In this document: in pieces, positions 1 to 8,004 of the stretch | Layout: every line of letters begins with the position of its first letter | How positions within the stretch are numbered: the first letter of the stretch is position 1 | Assembly (NCBI RefSeq): GCF_006546655.1 | Contig: NZ_VIAQ01000010.1 | Span: 22,112-86,111 of the forward strand | Length of the DNA stretch: 64,000 bases | Direction of reading: 5' to 3' | Origin: Methanolobus vulcani | Lineage (GTDB): Archaea; Halobacteriota; Methanosarcinia; Methanosarcinales; Methanosarcinaceae | Notes under the pieces: model-generated | Seen by the model: the letters and a program-made list of their open reading frames with translations, nothing else | Database searches by the model: none | Told to the model about the DNA's origin: nothing | Position numbers and translations under genes: made by a program

Positions 1-870
1 GGCAACCTTCCAGTAATCTGCTTCGGATATCCCGAAACGCTCAAGTCTTACAAGCATATCCCGCTGTGAAAAAGCAGTAAGATCGGATTGCAGCTCAAGT
101 GCTTTCTGAGTACACTCAATAACAGCATTGCCAATAAGTTCTCCCAGCTTGGAATGCTGTCCCGCATCAGTTAAAAAAAGAGAGCTTGTCCCATCACAGG
201 CCACTGCGATCATATCAGTTCCAGACCCGGTGGCAATTCCATATGAATAGCGACTCGGTGCCATCAGTTGTTGTAAAGCAGCAGTCTTCGCCTCGCTTGC
301 AGTTATAATTGCTTTTGCCATTGCATATTCTGGAAGATCAGCACCAATAACAAGAATCATATTTATAGTACCCTGGATGAACTGGGAAGAACCATCCTCC
401 TGATAATATGAGGCAGGATCACCGGCTCGTCCTCCATTAACTTCTATACCAGCGGTCATGATAGCAGTAACCTCAACCCCGCGGAAAGATTTCGTAACTA
501 TAGCAACGTTGTCCATGTTGGCAGCTGTTATAAGCCCGGAAGAAGTATCAGGGTCTGCTCCAATTCTTTCTGCAATTATGCGAAGATAAGCAGGAACACT
601 GCCACCTTCAAGTTCTTTTGGTGCATGTTTGCCTTTAGGGATCATATGATTGAAAACTGCCCTGATATCTTCACGGTATCCACCGTTTAACCATGAAGTT
701 GTGAGGGTTTTGCGTCCCTGCGGCAAACTAACAAGAATAGAATCGCTGAATCGGTAAACCTTCTCCTTGCCTGTGGTCTCAAAAAGGAGGGTGCTTTTCC
801 TATCTGCACCGCTGCCAGCCTTTGCAGGATCGGCATCCATATCAGCCCCGTTTGTGTTTCTGGAAGTCAT
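1..870 (-). CDS. cbiZ: Adenosylcobinamide amidohydrolase CbiZ (C-terminal end outside the window)
   Basis: CbiZ cleaves the aminopropanol arm of adenosylcobinamide to give adenosylcobyric acid, which lets archaea salvage incomplete corrinoids. Translating the minus strand from the ATG at 868-870 gives an open frame of 290 codons running off the left edge. The stretches TTSWLNGGYRED and IMTAGIEVNGGRAGDP and the later SYGIATGSGTD match conserved CbiZ blocks. A second in-frame ATG lies ten codons downstream. Methylotrophic methanogens need much corrinoid for their methyltransferases, so salvage fits. The gene has its own upstream region (871-1084), with a TATA-like TATTTAAAA on the minus strand at 1047-1055, implying a leader of roughly 150 nt. 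I recognise the family from memory of its motifs. Confidence 0.85.
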   Translation of the reverse strand, partial: MTSRNTNGADMDADPAKAGSGADRKSTLLFETTGKEKVYRFSDSILVSLPQGRKTLTTSWLNGGYREDIRAVFNHMIPKGKHAPKELEGGSVPAYLRIIAERIGADPDTSSGLITAANMDNVAIVTKSFRGVEVTAIMTAGIEVNGGRAGDPASYYQEDGSSQFIQGTINMILVIGADLPEYAMAKAIITASEAKTAALQQLMAPSRYSYGIATGSGTDMIAVACDGTSSLFLTDAGQHSKLGELIGNAVIECTQKALELQSDLTAFSQRDMLVRLERFGISEADYWKVA

Positions 871-1084
871 GGAATATTCCCCGGGATAGTATAGAATCAA
901 CAATAAATGAAACACATGACACGCAGCAAACAACGATTGCAGAGTGCCGTGTCAGTATATGTGATACACATGATCTGTCCTGCGACTAAATCCGATTACA
1001 CGGAGGATTTGGTTGCACAGGACATTAATGAATATATCACTGAGTGTTTTAAATACCTTTTCAAATACAACAAAACAAGGAAAA

Positions 1085-2539
1085 TCATGCCCTGAATTCC
1101 TCGTGCTCGTGTGGAGCAGAAGTCCTGTTTCGGTTTCCATACTTCAGGAGCCTTGAAACATAAAACCTTGCCCATCCGAAGATAAACAAGGAACCCAGTA
1201 TATTTCCTGTTACCATTCCCCACCATACTCCTATGAGCCCCATATTCAGGTTGAAGGCAAAGATCACAGCAAACAGCGGAACGAATATCAAAGCACGCAA
1301 TATGCTTGCAAAAAGCGCATTCATACCTTTACCAACTCCCTGGAACAGAGAGGAAGAAAGCAAACCGAGGGATACTGTCGGATAGAATATGCAGATAATC
1401 CTCAGGAATACAGTAAGATCATTTGTGATGTGTGACGCGCTTTCTGATTGTGTGAATATCCATGCAATCTGAGGTGCCAGAACAAAAGTGAAAATGGCTA
1501 TCAATGCTTCCACTACCAGACCTACTTTCATGGCATATATGTGTGTGAAAGACACTTTATCATAAGAACCTTCACCATATGAAAAACCGGCAAGTGTGAC
1601 GACTGCTGTGGCAATTCCTATCAGGGGAGCAATGGCAATAGTAACAACACGCCACCCTACAGTGTAAACAGCAACACCATCAGTATTGCTGACAGCGATT
1701 ATAATGACATTCATTATAAGCATCATAAGGGCCATTGACGACTGCTGTACTGATGCAGGAACTCCAACACGGAAAATATCCCTGAGAATTTCTTTTTCAA
1801 AATGGAAACCCCTGAAAACAAATGTAATGTAGGTATCTTTCCTGAAGAACAGCCAGTTAACCATCATAACTGCAGTAACTCCCATTGAAATTACAGTTGC
1901 CCAGGCAGCACCGGAAACGCCGAAATCCAGTTTATAGATGAATATCGGGTCAAGAATAATGTTCAGCACTGAACCGAATATCATGGCTTCCATAGCTCTT
2001 TTAGTGTCACCCTCGCTGCGCAGGATAGCGTTTGCAACGTTGGTGAAGAATAGAAGAATACTTCCGCCAAAGATAATCTTTCCATATGCACTTGCCATTG
2101 CAGCCGTTTTTCCTGCACCTATGAGAACAAATATTGGTTCAGCAAAAATGTATAGAGGGATCGTAAAAAGAGCTGAAAGAATCAGCATTAATATAATAGT
2201 ATGAACTGCAACGTTATCCGCTCCTTTTTTGTCCCTTGACCCAAGTCTGCGGGATATTGCAGAACCTGCACCTACACCAAGACCGTTGGACAATGCAATT
2301 ATCATAAAGAAGAACGGGAACACAAAACCCACGGCTGCAAGAGCATCTGCACCCAAGCCGGAAACCCAGAAGGTATCTACCAGATTGTAAAGTGTCTGGA
2401 TAGACATCCCAAGCATCATTGGCAAAGCCAGTTTGAGCATTGCCTTTTTAGGATCGCCAAGCATGGCCTTCATGCCGGAAGTCGTTTTGCCAAGACCTGC
2501 TTTTGGCTCGCTGCTATCGTCAAAGTTATTATCAGTCAT
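1085..2539 (-). CDS. MATE-family multidrug/cation efflux transporter
   Basis: This 484-residue protein has the twelve-helix pattern of the MATE family (Na+- or H+-driven export of cationic drugs and metabolites), of normal length. The first helix region reads ALPMMLGMSIQTLYNLVDTF, typical of MATE helix 1, and the GVGAGSAISRRLG segment corresponds to the loop after helix 2. A short hydrophilic head (about 30 residues) precedes helix 1. Its start overlaps the end of the MarR regulator gene by 8 nt, so the two are co-transcribed and probably translationally coupled. This suggests that the regulator responds to the transported compound. The substrate cannot be told from sequence. Confidence 0.9.
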   Translation of the reverse strand: MTDNNFDDSSEPKAGLGKTTSGMKAMLGDPKKAMLKLALPMMLGMSIQTLYNLVDTFWVSGLGADALAAVGFVFPFFFMIIALSNGLGVGAGSAISRRLGSRDKKGADNVAVHTIILMLILSALFTIPLYIFAEPIFVLIGAGKTAAMASAYGKIIFGGSILLFFTNVANAILRSEGDTKRAMEAMIFGSVLNIILDPIFIYKLDFGVSGAAWATVISMGVTAVMMVNWLFFRKDTYITFVFRGFHFEKEILRDIFRVGVPASVQQSSMALMMLIMNVIIIAVSNTDGVAVYTVGWRVVTIAIAPLIGIATAVVTLAGFSYGEGSYDKVSFTHIYAMKVGLVVEALIAIFTFVLAPQIAWIFTQSESASHITNDLTVFLRIICIFYPTVSLGLLSSSLFQGVGKGMNALFASILRALIFVPLFAVIFAFNLNMGLIGVWWGMVTGNILGSLFIFGWARFYVSRLLKYGNRNRTSAPHEHEEFRA

Positions 2540-3047
2540 TTGAAGCCTTCTTTATTTCGTTTTCAGTAGCAATGTTCATTGCAGCCTTTTCCACAAGAGA
2601 GATGAACATAACCTTATCCTCATCACTAAAACCCTGAAGCAGTACATTGTTGAGATTTGCACCTATTTCCATCAGAATGGGACCCATCTTCTGCCCTTCT
2701 TCAGTAAGGTAGACGCAATAGGCACGTTTGTCTTTAGGGTCGCGTTTCCTGATCACGTAACCCTGATCCTCAAGCTTGTTCAGCGAACGGGTAATAGTTG
2801 CCCTGTCGTATCTCAGCATATTCGCAAGTGATTCCTGACTGACACCGTCCTGATGAAGCAGGCGCATGAAAAATGGGAACTGGCCACTTCCCAGACCGTA
2901 TGCTTCCAGCTCATTTGAAAGATAGATATTGATAGACCTGAAAAGATGCGATATATCCCGACCTATACATTCGTTTTTTCCAATACATTTGCAGGAATTA
3001 TCATCAGGAGCAGCGGATTTGAGATCAGGATTCATTAAGGTCACCAT
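2532..3047 (-). CDS. MarR-family transcriptional regulator with Cys-rich N-terminus
   Basis: A winged-helix MarR repressor of 171 residues. The helix-turn-helix and wing are visible in VSQESLANMLRYDRATITRS and the following KRDPKDKRAYCVYLT. The N-terminus carries CKCIGKNEC (residues about 19-27), three cysteines spaced like a metal or redox site, which is unusual for MarR proteins. A second possible start (Met5) changes little. It is the first gene of a two-gene unit with the MATE transporter. A perfect inverted repeat lies 20 nt upstream of its start, between the predicted TATA box and transcription start, which fits autorepression. Ligand unknown; a thiol- or metal-sensing role is inference. 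Confidence 0.9.
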   Translation of the reverse strand: MVTLMNPDLKSAAPDDNSCKCIGKNECIGRDISHLFRSINIYLSNELEAYGLGSGQFPFFMRLLHQDGVSQESLANMLRYDRATITRSLNKLEDQGYVIRKRDPKDKRAYCVYLTEEGQKMGPILMEIGANLNNVLLQGFSDEDKVMFISLVEKAAMNIATENEIKKASND

Positions 3048-3066
3048 AATGTTGTGATTGCAATTA

Positions 3067-3093
3067 TTGCATAGACAATTGTTGCGTATGCAA
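3067..3093. promoter_or_regulatory. Candidate MarR operator in the marR-MATE promoter
   Basis: TTGCATA (3067-3073) and TATGCAA (3087-3093) form a perfect 7-bp inverted repeat around a 13-nt spacer. On the minus strand a TATA-like TTTATAG lies at 3099-3105, so transcription would start near 3077, inside the repeat. Binding there would block initiation. The assignment to the adjacent MarR protein is inference from position. Confidence 0.5.
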
Positions 3094-3136
3094 GTAATCT
3101 ATAAAAGCGTATGCTGTATGAAAAAGAGAAAGAAGA

Positions 3137-4054
3137 TCAATCAACAAAAAGTTCAACGCCCATAAGCTCAAGGAAAATCTCTTCAAGTGACGGGACTATG
3201 GTACGCATTTCAACAATGTCCCCGCCTTTGGAAGCTACCCATTTAGTTGTCTGGTTAACCACATCAATATCATTTGTAATGACAACAAAACTCTCATCAA
3301 CTTCCCTGACCACTTCAGAGATAGTATAGCCTGTAATGTCATCAACCTTGAACTCAAGGCGATACTGAATCTTACCATACTCTTTCCTGATCTCTTCGGC
3401 CGTGCCAAGTGTCACAACTTTTCCGCCTTTTAAGATAAGTATCCTGTCACAAAGACTTTCCACCTGGTACAGGTTGTGGGCACTGAAGATGATGGTTTTA
3501 CCGGATTGCTTCAGGGAGCGCACATAATCCGTAATGTACCTGGAAGTCATAGGGTCCAGACCCGATGCAGGTTCATCGTAGATAAGAATATCAGGGTCAT
3601 TGATAAGTGAACGAGCAATAGCGACCTTACGCTTCATACCTTTTGAAAGGTCACCTATCTTCTTGCCGTCAGGGTTGAGCGCAAGATCAAAAAGAAGCTC
3701 ACGTATCCTTTTCTTTGCCCGGTCTTTAGGAACACTGTATAACTCAGCAAAGTACAGAAGGTAATCGTCTACTTCCATGCCCTCATAAAGTGGGGACTCT
3801 TCAGGAAGAAAACCAAGAAATGACTTAATTTCAACTGCGTCGGTGGCTATATCCAGACCTTGCATGTGAATCGAACCGGCTGTTGGCCTGATCAGACTGC
3901 TGAGCATTTTTAAGGTGGTGGTTTTACCTGCACCGTTTGGCCCAACTATACCAAATATCTGTCCCTTTTCTACAGAGAATGAAAGGTTGTCAACGGCTAC
4001 AAAGTCGCCATATTCCTTGCGAAGTCCTTTTACTTCAATTATGCCGGGTTCCAC
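3137..4054 (-). CDS. ABC transporter ATP-binding protein (ABC-2/NatA type)
   Basis: A 305-residue ATPase with Walker A GPNGAGKT (38-45), signature LSKGM (136-140), Walker B ILIYDEP (156-162) and the switch histidine in SAHNL (193). The C-terminal 80 residues form the extra domain found in NatA/CcmA-like exporter ATPases. No permease lies on its own strand; the obvious partners are the two ABC-2 permeases encoded rightward from 5078, beyond the MscS gene. It therefore probably energises that exporter, although this pairing is inferred from proximity. It is transcribed leftward, and the minus-strand sequence just after the stop is T-rich. Confidence 0.92.
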   Translation of the reverse strand: MEPGIIEVKGLRKEYGDFVAVDNLSFSVEKGQIFGIVGPNGAGKTTTLKMLSSLIRPTAGSIHMQGLDIATDAVEIKSFLGFLPEESPLYEGMEVDDYLLYFAELYSVPKDRAKKRIRELLFDLALNPDGKKIGDLSKGMKRKVAIARSLINDPDILIYDEPASGLDPMTSRYITDYVRSLKQSGKTIIFSAHNLYQVESLCDRILILKGGKVVTLGTAEEIRKEYGKIQYRLEFKVDDITGYTISEVVREVDESFVVITNDIDVVNQTTKWVASKGGDIVEMRTIVPSLEEIFLELMGVELFVD

Positions 4055-4138
4055 ACATAGACTATGAACCTGACTATATATAAATTCAATTATAAAATAA
4101 AACAGAGCATAGTTGAATACAACTATGCCAGCAAGACT

Positions 4139-4957
4139 TTAGTTCTTGTACATGTGCACGTCCATCTGTGGGAATGGAATCTCAATATCCTGTGCACCGA
4201 ATTCTGCATGAATAGCTATTGTAAGATCGTTCTTAACAGCCCAGAAATCTCCGGTATTCACCCATGCACGAAGCTGCAGATTTACAGAGGAGTCTGCAAG
4301 TTCTGTTGTTACAACTGCAGGTGCCGGATCAGCAAGCACACGTGAATCCTTTTTGATCACATCCATTGCAATTGCCACAGCTTTAGGAATATCAGTAGAA
4401 TAACTTACACCTACGTCAACAGCAACTCTTCTGGTTGGCATGCGGGTCACATTGATAATTGGACTGCCCCACACAAGTTTGTTTGGAATGGTTATGAACT
4501 GGTTGTCAGGTGTGAGAAGTTCCGTAGCCATAATACCCACTGCATGTACATTACCTGACATTCCATTGACTGTTACAAATTCTCCTTTGTCAAGTGGCCT
4601 GAGGGATGCTATCCACACACCTGCAGCCAGATTGTTCAGGGAATCCTGCATACCGAATCCAAGAACCAAACCTATCACTGCAGAAAGTCCTACAACCACG
4701 GAACTGATGTCAATTCCAAGTGCACTGACAACTGCCAGAAGTACAGCCACGTATAATAAGGCGCGCAGGAAACGCACAAGGAATTCAATAACTAACGCAG
4801 GAAGTTTTGTCTTTTTCAATCCGTTGCGGAACATACCGGAAAGTATTCCCGCAATAATAATTCCGGCAACAAGAACCACCAAAGCAAATAAAATATTTGC
4901 CACTGTGATATCTGTGTAAGGAATAGCCTGAGATAAAATATCTGCCATTTGAATCAC
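4139..4957 (-). CDS. mscS: Small-conductance mechanosensitive channel, MscS family
   Basis: A 272-residue MscS-type channel that opens under membrane tension and protects against hypo-osmotic shock. Three N-terminal hydrophobic segments are followed by the pore-lining helix SVVVGLSAVIGLVLGFGMQD, rich in Gly and Ala, and then by the cytoplasmic beta domain with NKLVWGSPIINVTRMPTRR. The length is standard for the family. It lies between the ABC ATPase (same strand) and the divergent permease operon, with 84 nt to the former and 120 nt to the latter, so it may be transcribed with the ATPase. The stop codon lies in the loop of a 5-bp hairpin. Confidence 0.92.
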   Translation of the reverse strand: MIQMADILSQAIPYTDITVANILFALVVLVAGIIIAGILSGMFRNGLKKTKLPALVIEFLVRFLRALLYVAVLLAVVSALGIDISSVVVGLSAVIGLVLGFGMQDSLNNLAAGVWIASLRPLDKGEFVTVNGMSGNVHAVGIMATELLTPDNQFITIPNKLVWGSPIINVTRMPTRRVAVDVGVSYSTDIPKAVAIAMDVIKKDSRVLADPAPAVVTTELADSSVNLQLRAWVNTGDFWAVKNDLTIAIHAEFGAQDIEIPFPQMDVHMYKN

Positions 4958-5077
4958 TCCAGAAAATAGTAGAGATGTACCATTAAGTAGTGGGTACTTT
5001 GATGCATATAACTCTTTTCAATTAATATACACTGTATTTTTATGAAATAGATATTAATATAATAGATCCCTAATAAA

Positions 5078-6892
5078 ATGTATATGCCTGGCTGGTTAAC
5101 TATCGCTAAATGGGAACTAATGCGATCAAAACTCAAATTTGACGCACGCTCAATAATCATGCTCATAATATCGCTAATACTGGTAATAGCGGCATCCTAC
5201 GCAGCATCACAAACAGGAATGAGCATGAACCAGAAGATATACATGGTAGCTTTTTCCCAGCCAGACGTGCAACCAATTATCCAGACTGACCAGCGCTTTG
5301 ACTACATGCTGGTAGACAGATACAAGACTACTGTGTACTATGAATATGGCGCTGACATGGCTATTATCGGCAACAATGTCTACCTGAGTGATACAAGAAA
5401 AGCTGCCTCTGCAGCCGATGCACTGGAGAACACATTCATAGAATACAGGGAGATCGTACTCACGTCTTACAATGACGTGAACAACAGTCACCCTGTATGG
5501 GTCACTGTTCATGACCTTGAAAGACCCCAGGACTTCCAGCTTGCAGGAACCGAAAGCACAATAGATGAGATCAGCAGAGGATACAACAGTACAGCAGCAC
5601 TTGAGAGTGTACCCGGGGGAAGCGAAGGAGCAAGCGGTGACGGCAGTGTTAGAACCGGTTCATCAACAATATCTCCCGAAGATATTGAGGCTCTTGATGC
5701 CATAGAAGGAAAGACATTCTTTGAAAAGCAGACCCTTTCAACCCCATCGAACTTCAACCCACCTGTTCCTTTTACAGCAATACTTTACGCATTCCTGTTC
5801 ATATTCCCTATATATTTCGTATCTCAGTTCTACTCCACCAGCCTCATGGATGAACGAACTAACAGGAAAGGAGAACTCATACTTATAGCTCCACTGAGAA
5901 GCAGAGACGTTGTGATTGGCAAGACTGTACCATACCTTGTTATAACAATGGCAATACAGGCAGCTATAACCCTGTACATACTCAAGATGCCATCTACACT
6001 TGCTGATGTGGAAAGAATAATCCTGGTTCTGGCTGCTATATTTCCGGTAATACTACTCTTCTTTGCACTTTCATTTTACAGCGCTATTCTTTCAAGAAGT
6101 TTCAAGGAACTCACGTTTGCAAGTGTCTTCCTTTCAGTAGTGATATCAGGATACCTGTTCTTCCCGGCAATGTTTGCAAACATCCATGCCATAAGTTCCA
6201 TTTCCCCAATTACACTTATAGTCAGGCTCATAGAGGGAGAATCCGTACCAATGAGCACATACCTGTTCTCCACACTGCCGTTCTATCTTGTAGCAGGTGC
6301 AGTGTATGTATTTGGAACTTCCATTTTCAGGGAAGAGGATCTGTTCACTCAGAAATCAATCGGCTCAAAGATAATAGATTGCTTTGAGATGTTCCTTTCA
6401 TACCGCTACGGATCAGTCTTTTTCCTGAGCATCATCTTCATCCCGGTAGTATATATGACACAGCTTATGCTCATTGTCATGCTTTTCAACCTCCCGGTGC
6501 CATATTCAATACTTGCAATGATCGTACTGTCGGCACTGGCTGAAGAGATAGTCAAATCCATTGGCATTTATACACTTTTCAAGAGAAAGCTAAAAGAAAT
6601 AACATTCAAAAATGCCGTCAGACTGTCAATACTATCCGGTGCAGGATTCTTTGTTGGAGAAAAAGCTGTTGCAGTCCTTACACTTGCACCTATTGCAAGT
6701 TCAGCCTTTGGAACGGTAATGACCATGGGTGCAATGCTGCTGATACCACTGCTACTGCATGTAACAACCGTAGCAATCAGTTCACTGGTGATGTACTGGA
6801 AAGGACCTGATGCTTACAAATATGCAGTGATACTGGCAACTATCTTCCACAGCCTGTATAACATGACAATTCTCAGGGGGCTGTTATTCTGA
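5078..6892 (+). CDS. ABC-2 type permease fused to a PrsW-like intramembrane protease domain
   Basis: This 604-residue membrane protein has two parts. Residues 1-about 420 look like an ABC-2/NatB permease: one N-terminal helix, a large extracellular loop (about 50-225) with a Ser/Gly-rich linker, then a group of helices with the cytoplasmic MDERTNRKGELILIAPLRSR segment typical of these permeases. Residues about 440-604 are a separate bundle with EEIVK (489-493), GFFVGEK (Glu528), a membrane histidine near 562 and HSLYN (591-595). These correspond to the EExxK, GFxxxE and HxxxN motifs of PrsW/CPBP (type II CAAX) proteases. A TATA-like element about 30 nt upstream and the absence of a ribosome site suggest a nearly leaderless message. 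It heads the operon with the next permease and the CARDB protein. Confidence 0.82.
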   Translation: MYMPGWLTIAKWELMRSKLKFDARSIIMLIISLILVIAASYAASQTGMSMNQKIYMVAFSQPDVQPIIQTDQRFDYMLVDRYKTTVYYEYGADMAIIGNNVYLSDTRKAASAADALENTFIEYREIVLTSYNDVNNSHPVWVTVHDLERPQDFQLAGTESTIDEISRGYNSTAALESVPGGSEGASGDGSVRTGSSTISPEDIEALDAIEGKTFFEKQTLSTPSNFNPPVPFTAILYAFLFIFPIYFVSQFYSTSLMDERTNRKGELILIAPLRSRDVVIGKTVPYLVITMAIQAAITLYILKMPSTLADVERIILVLAAIFPVILLFFALSFYSAILSRSFKELTFASVFLSVVISGYLFFPAMFANIHAISSISPITLIVRLIEGESVPMSTYLFSTLPFYLVAGAVYVFGTSIFREEDLFTQKSIGSKIIDCFEMFLSYRYGSVFFLSIIFIPVVYMTQLMLIVMLFNLPVPYSILAMIVLSALAEEIVKSIGIYTLFKRKLKEITFKNAVRLSILSGAGFFVGEKAVAVLTLAPIASSAFGTVMTMGAMLLIPLLLHVTTVAISSLVMYWKGPDAYKYAVILATIFHSLYNMTILRGLLF

Positions 6893-6918
6893 GCAGTAAG
6901 GGAATTTCATGCAGGAAA

Positions 6919-7989
6919 ATGAAAACTGTTGCAAAAAAGGAGTTCAAAGACCTCCTTACAGAAAAAACTTTCATACTTGCCATTATAATCCAGCTTTTCA
7001 TAGCATCATTCTCAACCTTCCTTGTAATAGGGCTGACATCTTTCTATGACCCTACTGCACTTGGAGATGTTGACTTCGAAGGCATAAATATCGGAGTTGT
7101 CGGAACTGAGAACGATGAGCTATATCAGATACTTATTGAAAACAACGTGCATACGTATCTTTACGATGACTTCATTCCGGCTTATGGAGATTTTTATGAC
7201 AGAAAGATAGATGCCATCATAGTTACGCCACTTGGAACAGCCGAAGGCACAGACCTGCTCAACGTTGACATATACCTGCCAAAATCGGAGATAAAGGCAA
7301 CTGTCATATCGCTCCAGCTGAAGGAGTCACTGGAAGAATATGAACAGCGTGTCAGGGATGTCAGAACACAAAGACTTCCCGGTTATTCACCTATAGATTT
7401 CAATATCATTGAGAGAGGAGTTCGAGCGTCCTCTACATTCTTTGAATTCGTTTATGTGGCACTTCTGCCATTACTTGTATTCACACCTGCTTTCATTTCA
7501 GGCGGTCTTGTCATAGATTTCATAACTGAAGAATATGAACGCAAGACAATGGACCTGCTTCTGGCATCTCCGGCATCCCTGCTTGAGATCATAAGTGGTA
7601 AAGCCATACTTGCCATCCTGATAGTACCTCTGCAATCGTTTGTATGGATGCTGCTTTTGTCAATGAACCGGATATCCATAAGTCATTCACTTCAGATATT
7701 GCTTATAGTCACACTGATAGCTGGTGTGCTGGTTTTTTCAAGTACCATTATAGCAGTGTTTTTCAAAGACAGGGGCGTAGCACAGCTACTGTACTCGCTT
7801 GTACTGATCTTCCTTTTCATGTCATCATACCTCTTTACGAACTCCCCGCTTAACCTTGTAACAAGACTTTCCATCAATAGTATCACTGCTGTTGAAAGCT
7901 GGACATGGACCGGTATTTACCTGTTTCTGGCACTTTTCCTTTATATGGCAACAATGCTTGTGATCAAAAAAGACCCACATAACATTTAA
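6919..7989 (+). CDS. ABC-2 type transporter permease
   Basis: A 356-residue permease: N-terminal helix (about 18-41), extracytoplasmic domain (about 45-170), then five or six helices including the conserved FITEEYERKTMDLLLASPAS region between helices, which is the ABC-2 coupling segment. It begins 26 nt after the fused permease-protease gene and is followed after 15 nt by the CARDB protein, so the three form one transcription unit. It would pair with the preceding permease as a heterodimer and with the ATPase encoded at 3137-4054. The exported substrate is unknown. Confidence 0.88.
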   Translation: MKTVAKKEFKDLLTEKTFILAIIIQLFIASFSTFLVIGLTSFYDPTALGDVDFEGINIGVVGTENDELYQILIENNVHTYLYDDFIPAYGDFYDRKIDAIIVTPLGTAEGTDLLNVDIYLPKSEIKATVISLQLKESLEEYEQRVRDVRTQRLPGYSPIDFNIIERGVRASSTFFEFVYVALLPLLVFTPAFISGGLVIDFITEEYERKTMDLLLASPASLLEIISGKAILAILIVPLQSFVWMLLLSMNRISISHSLQILLIVTLIAGVLVFSSTIIAVFFKDRGVAQLLYSLVLIFLFMSSYLFTNSPLNLVTRLSINSITAVESWTWTGIYLFLALFLYMATMLVIKKDPHNI

Positions 7990-8004
7990 CAGAAAAATAA
8001 ACGG

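Noticed and set aside
907..1226. Overlapping short frames on both strands near the left end
   Set aside because: They lie in the cbiZ upstream region or over the MATE end, show no family pattern and have no ribosome site.
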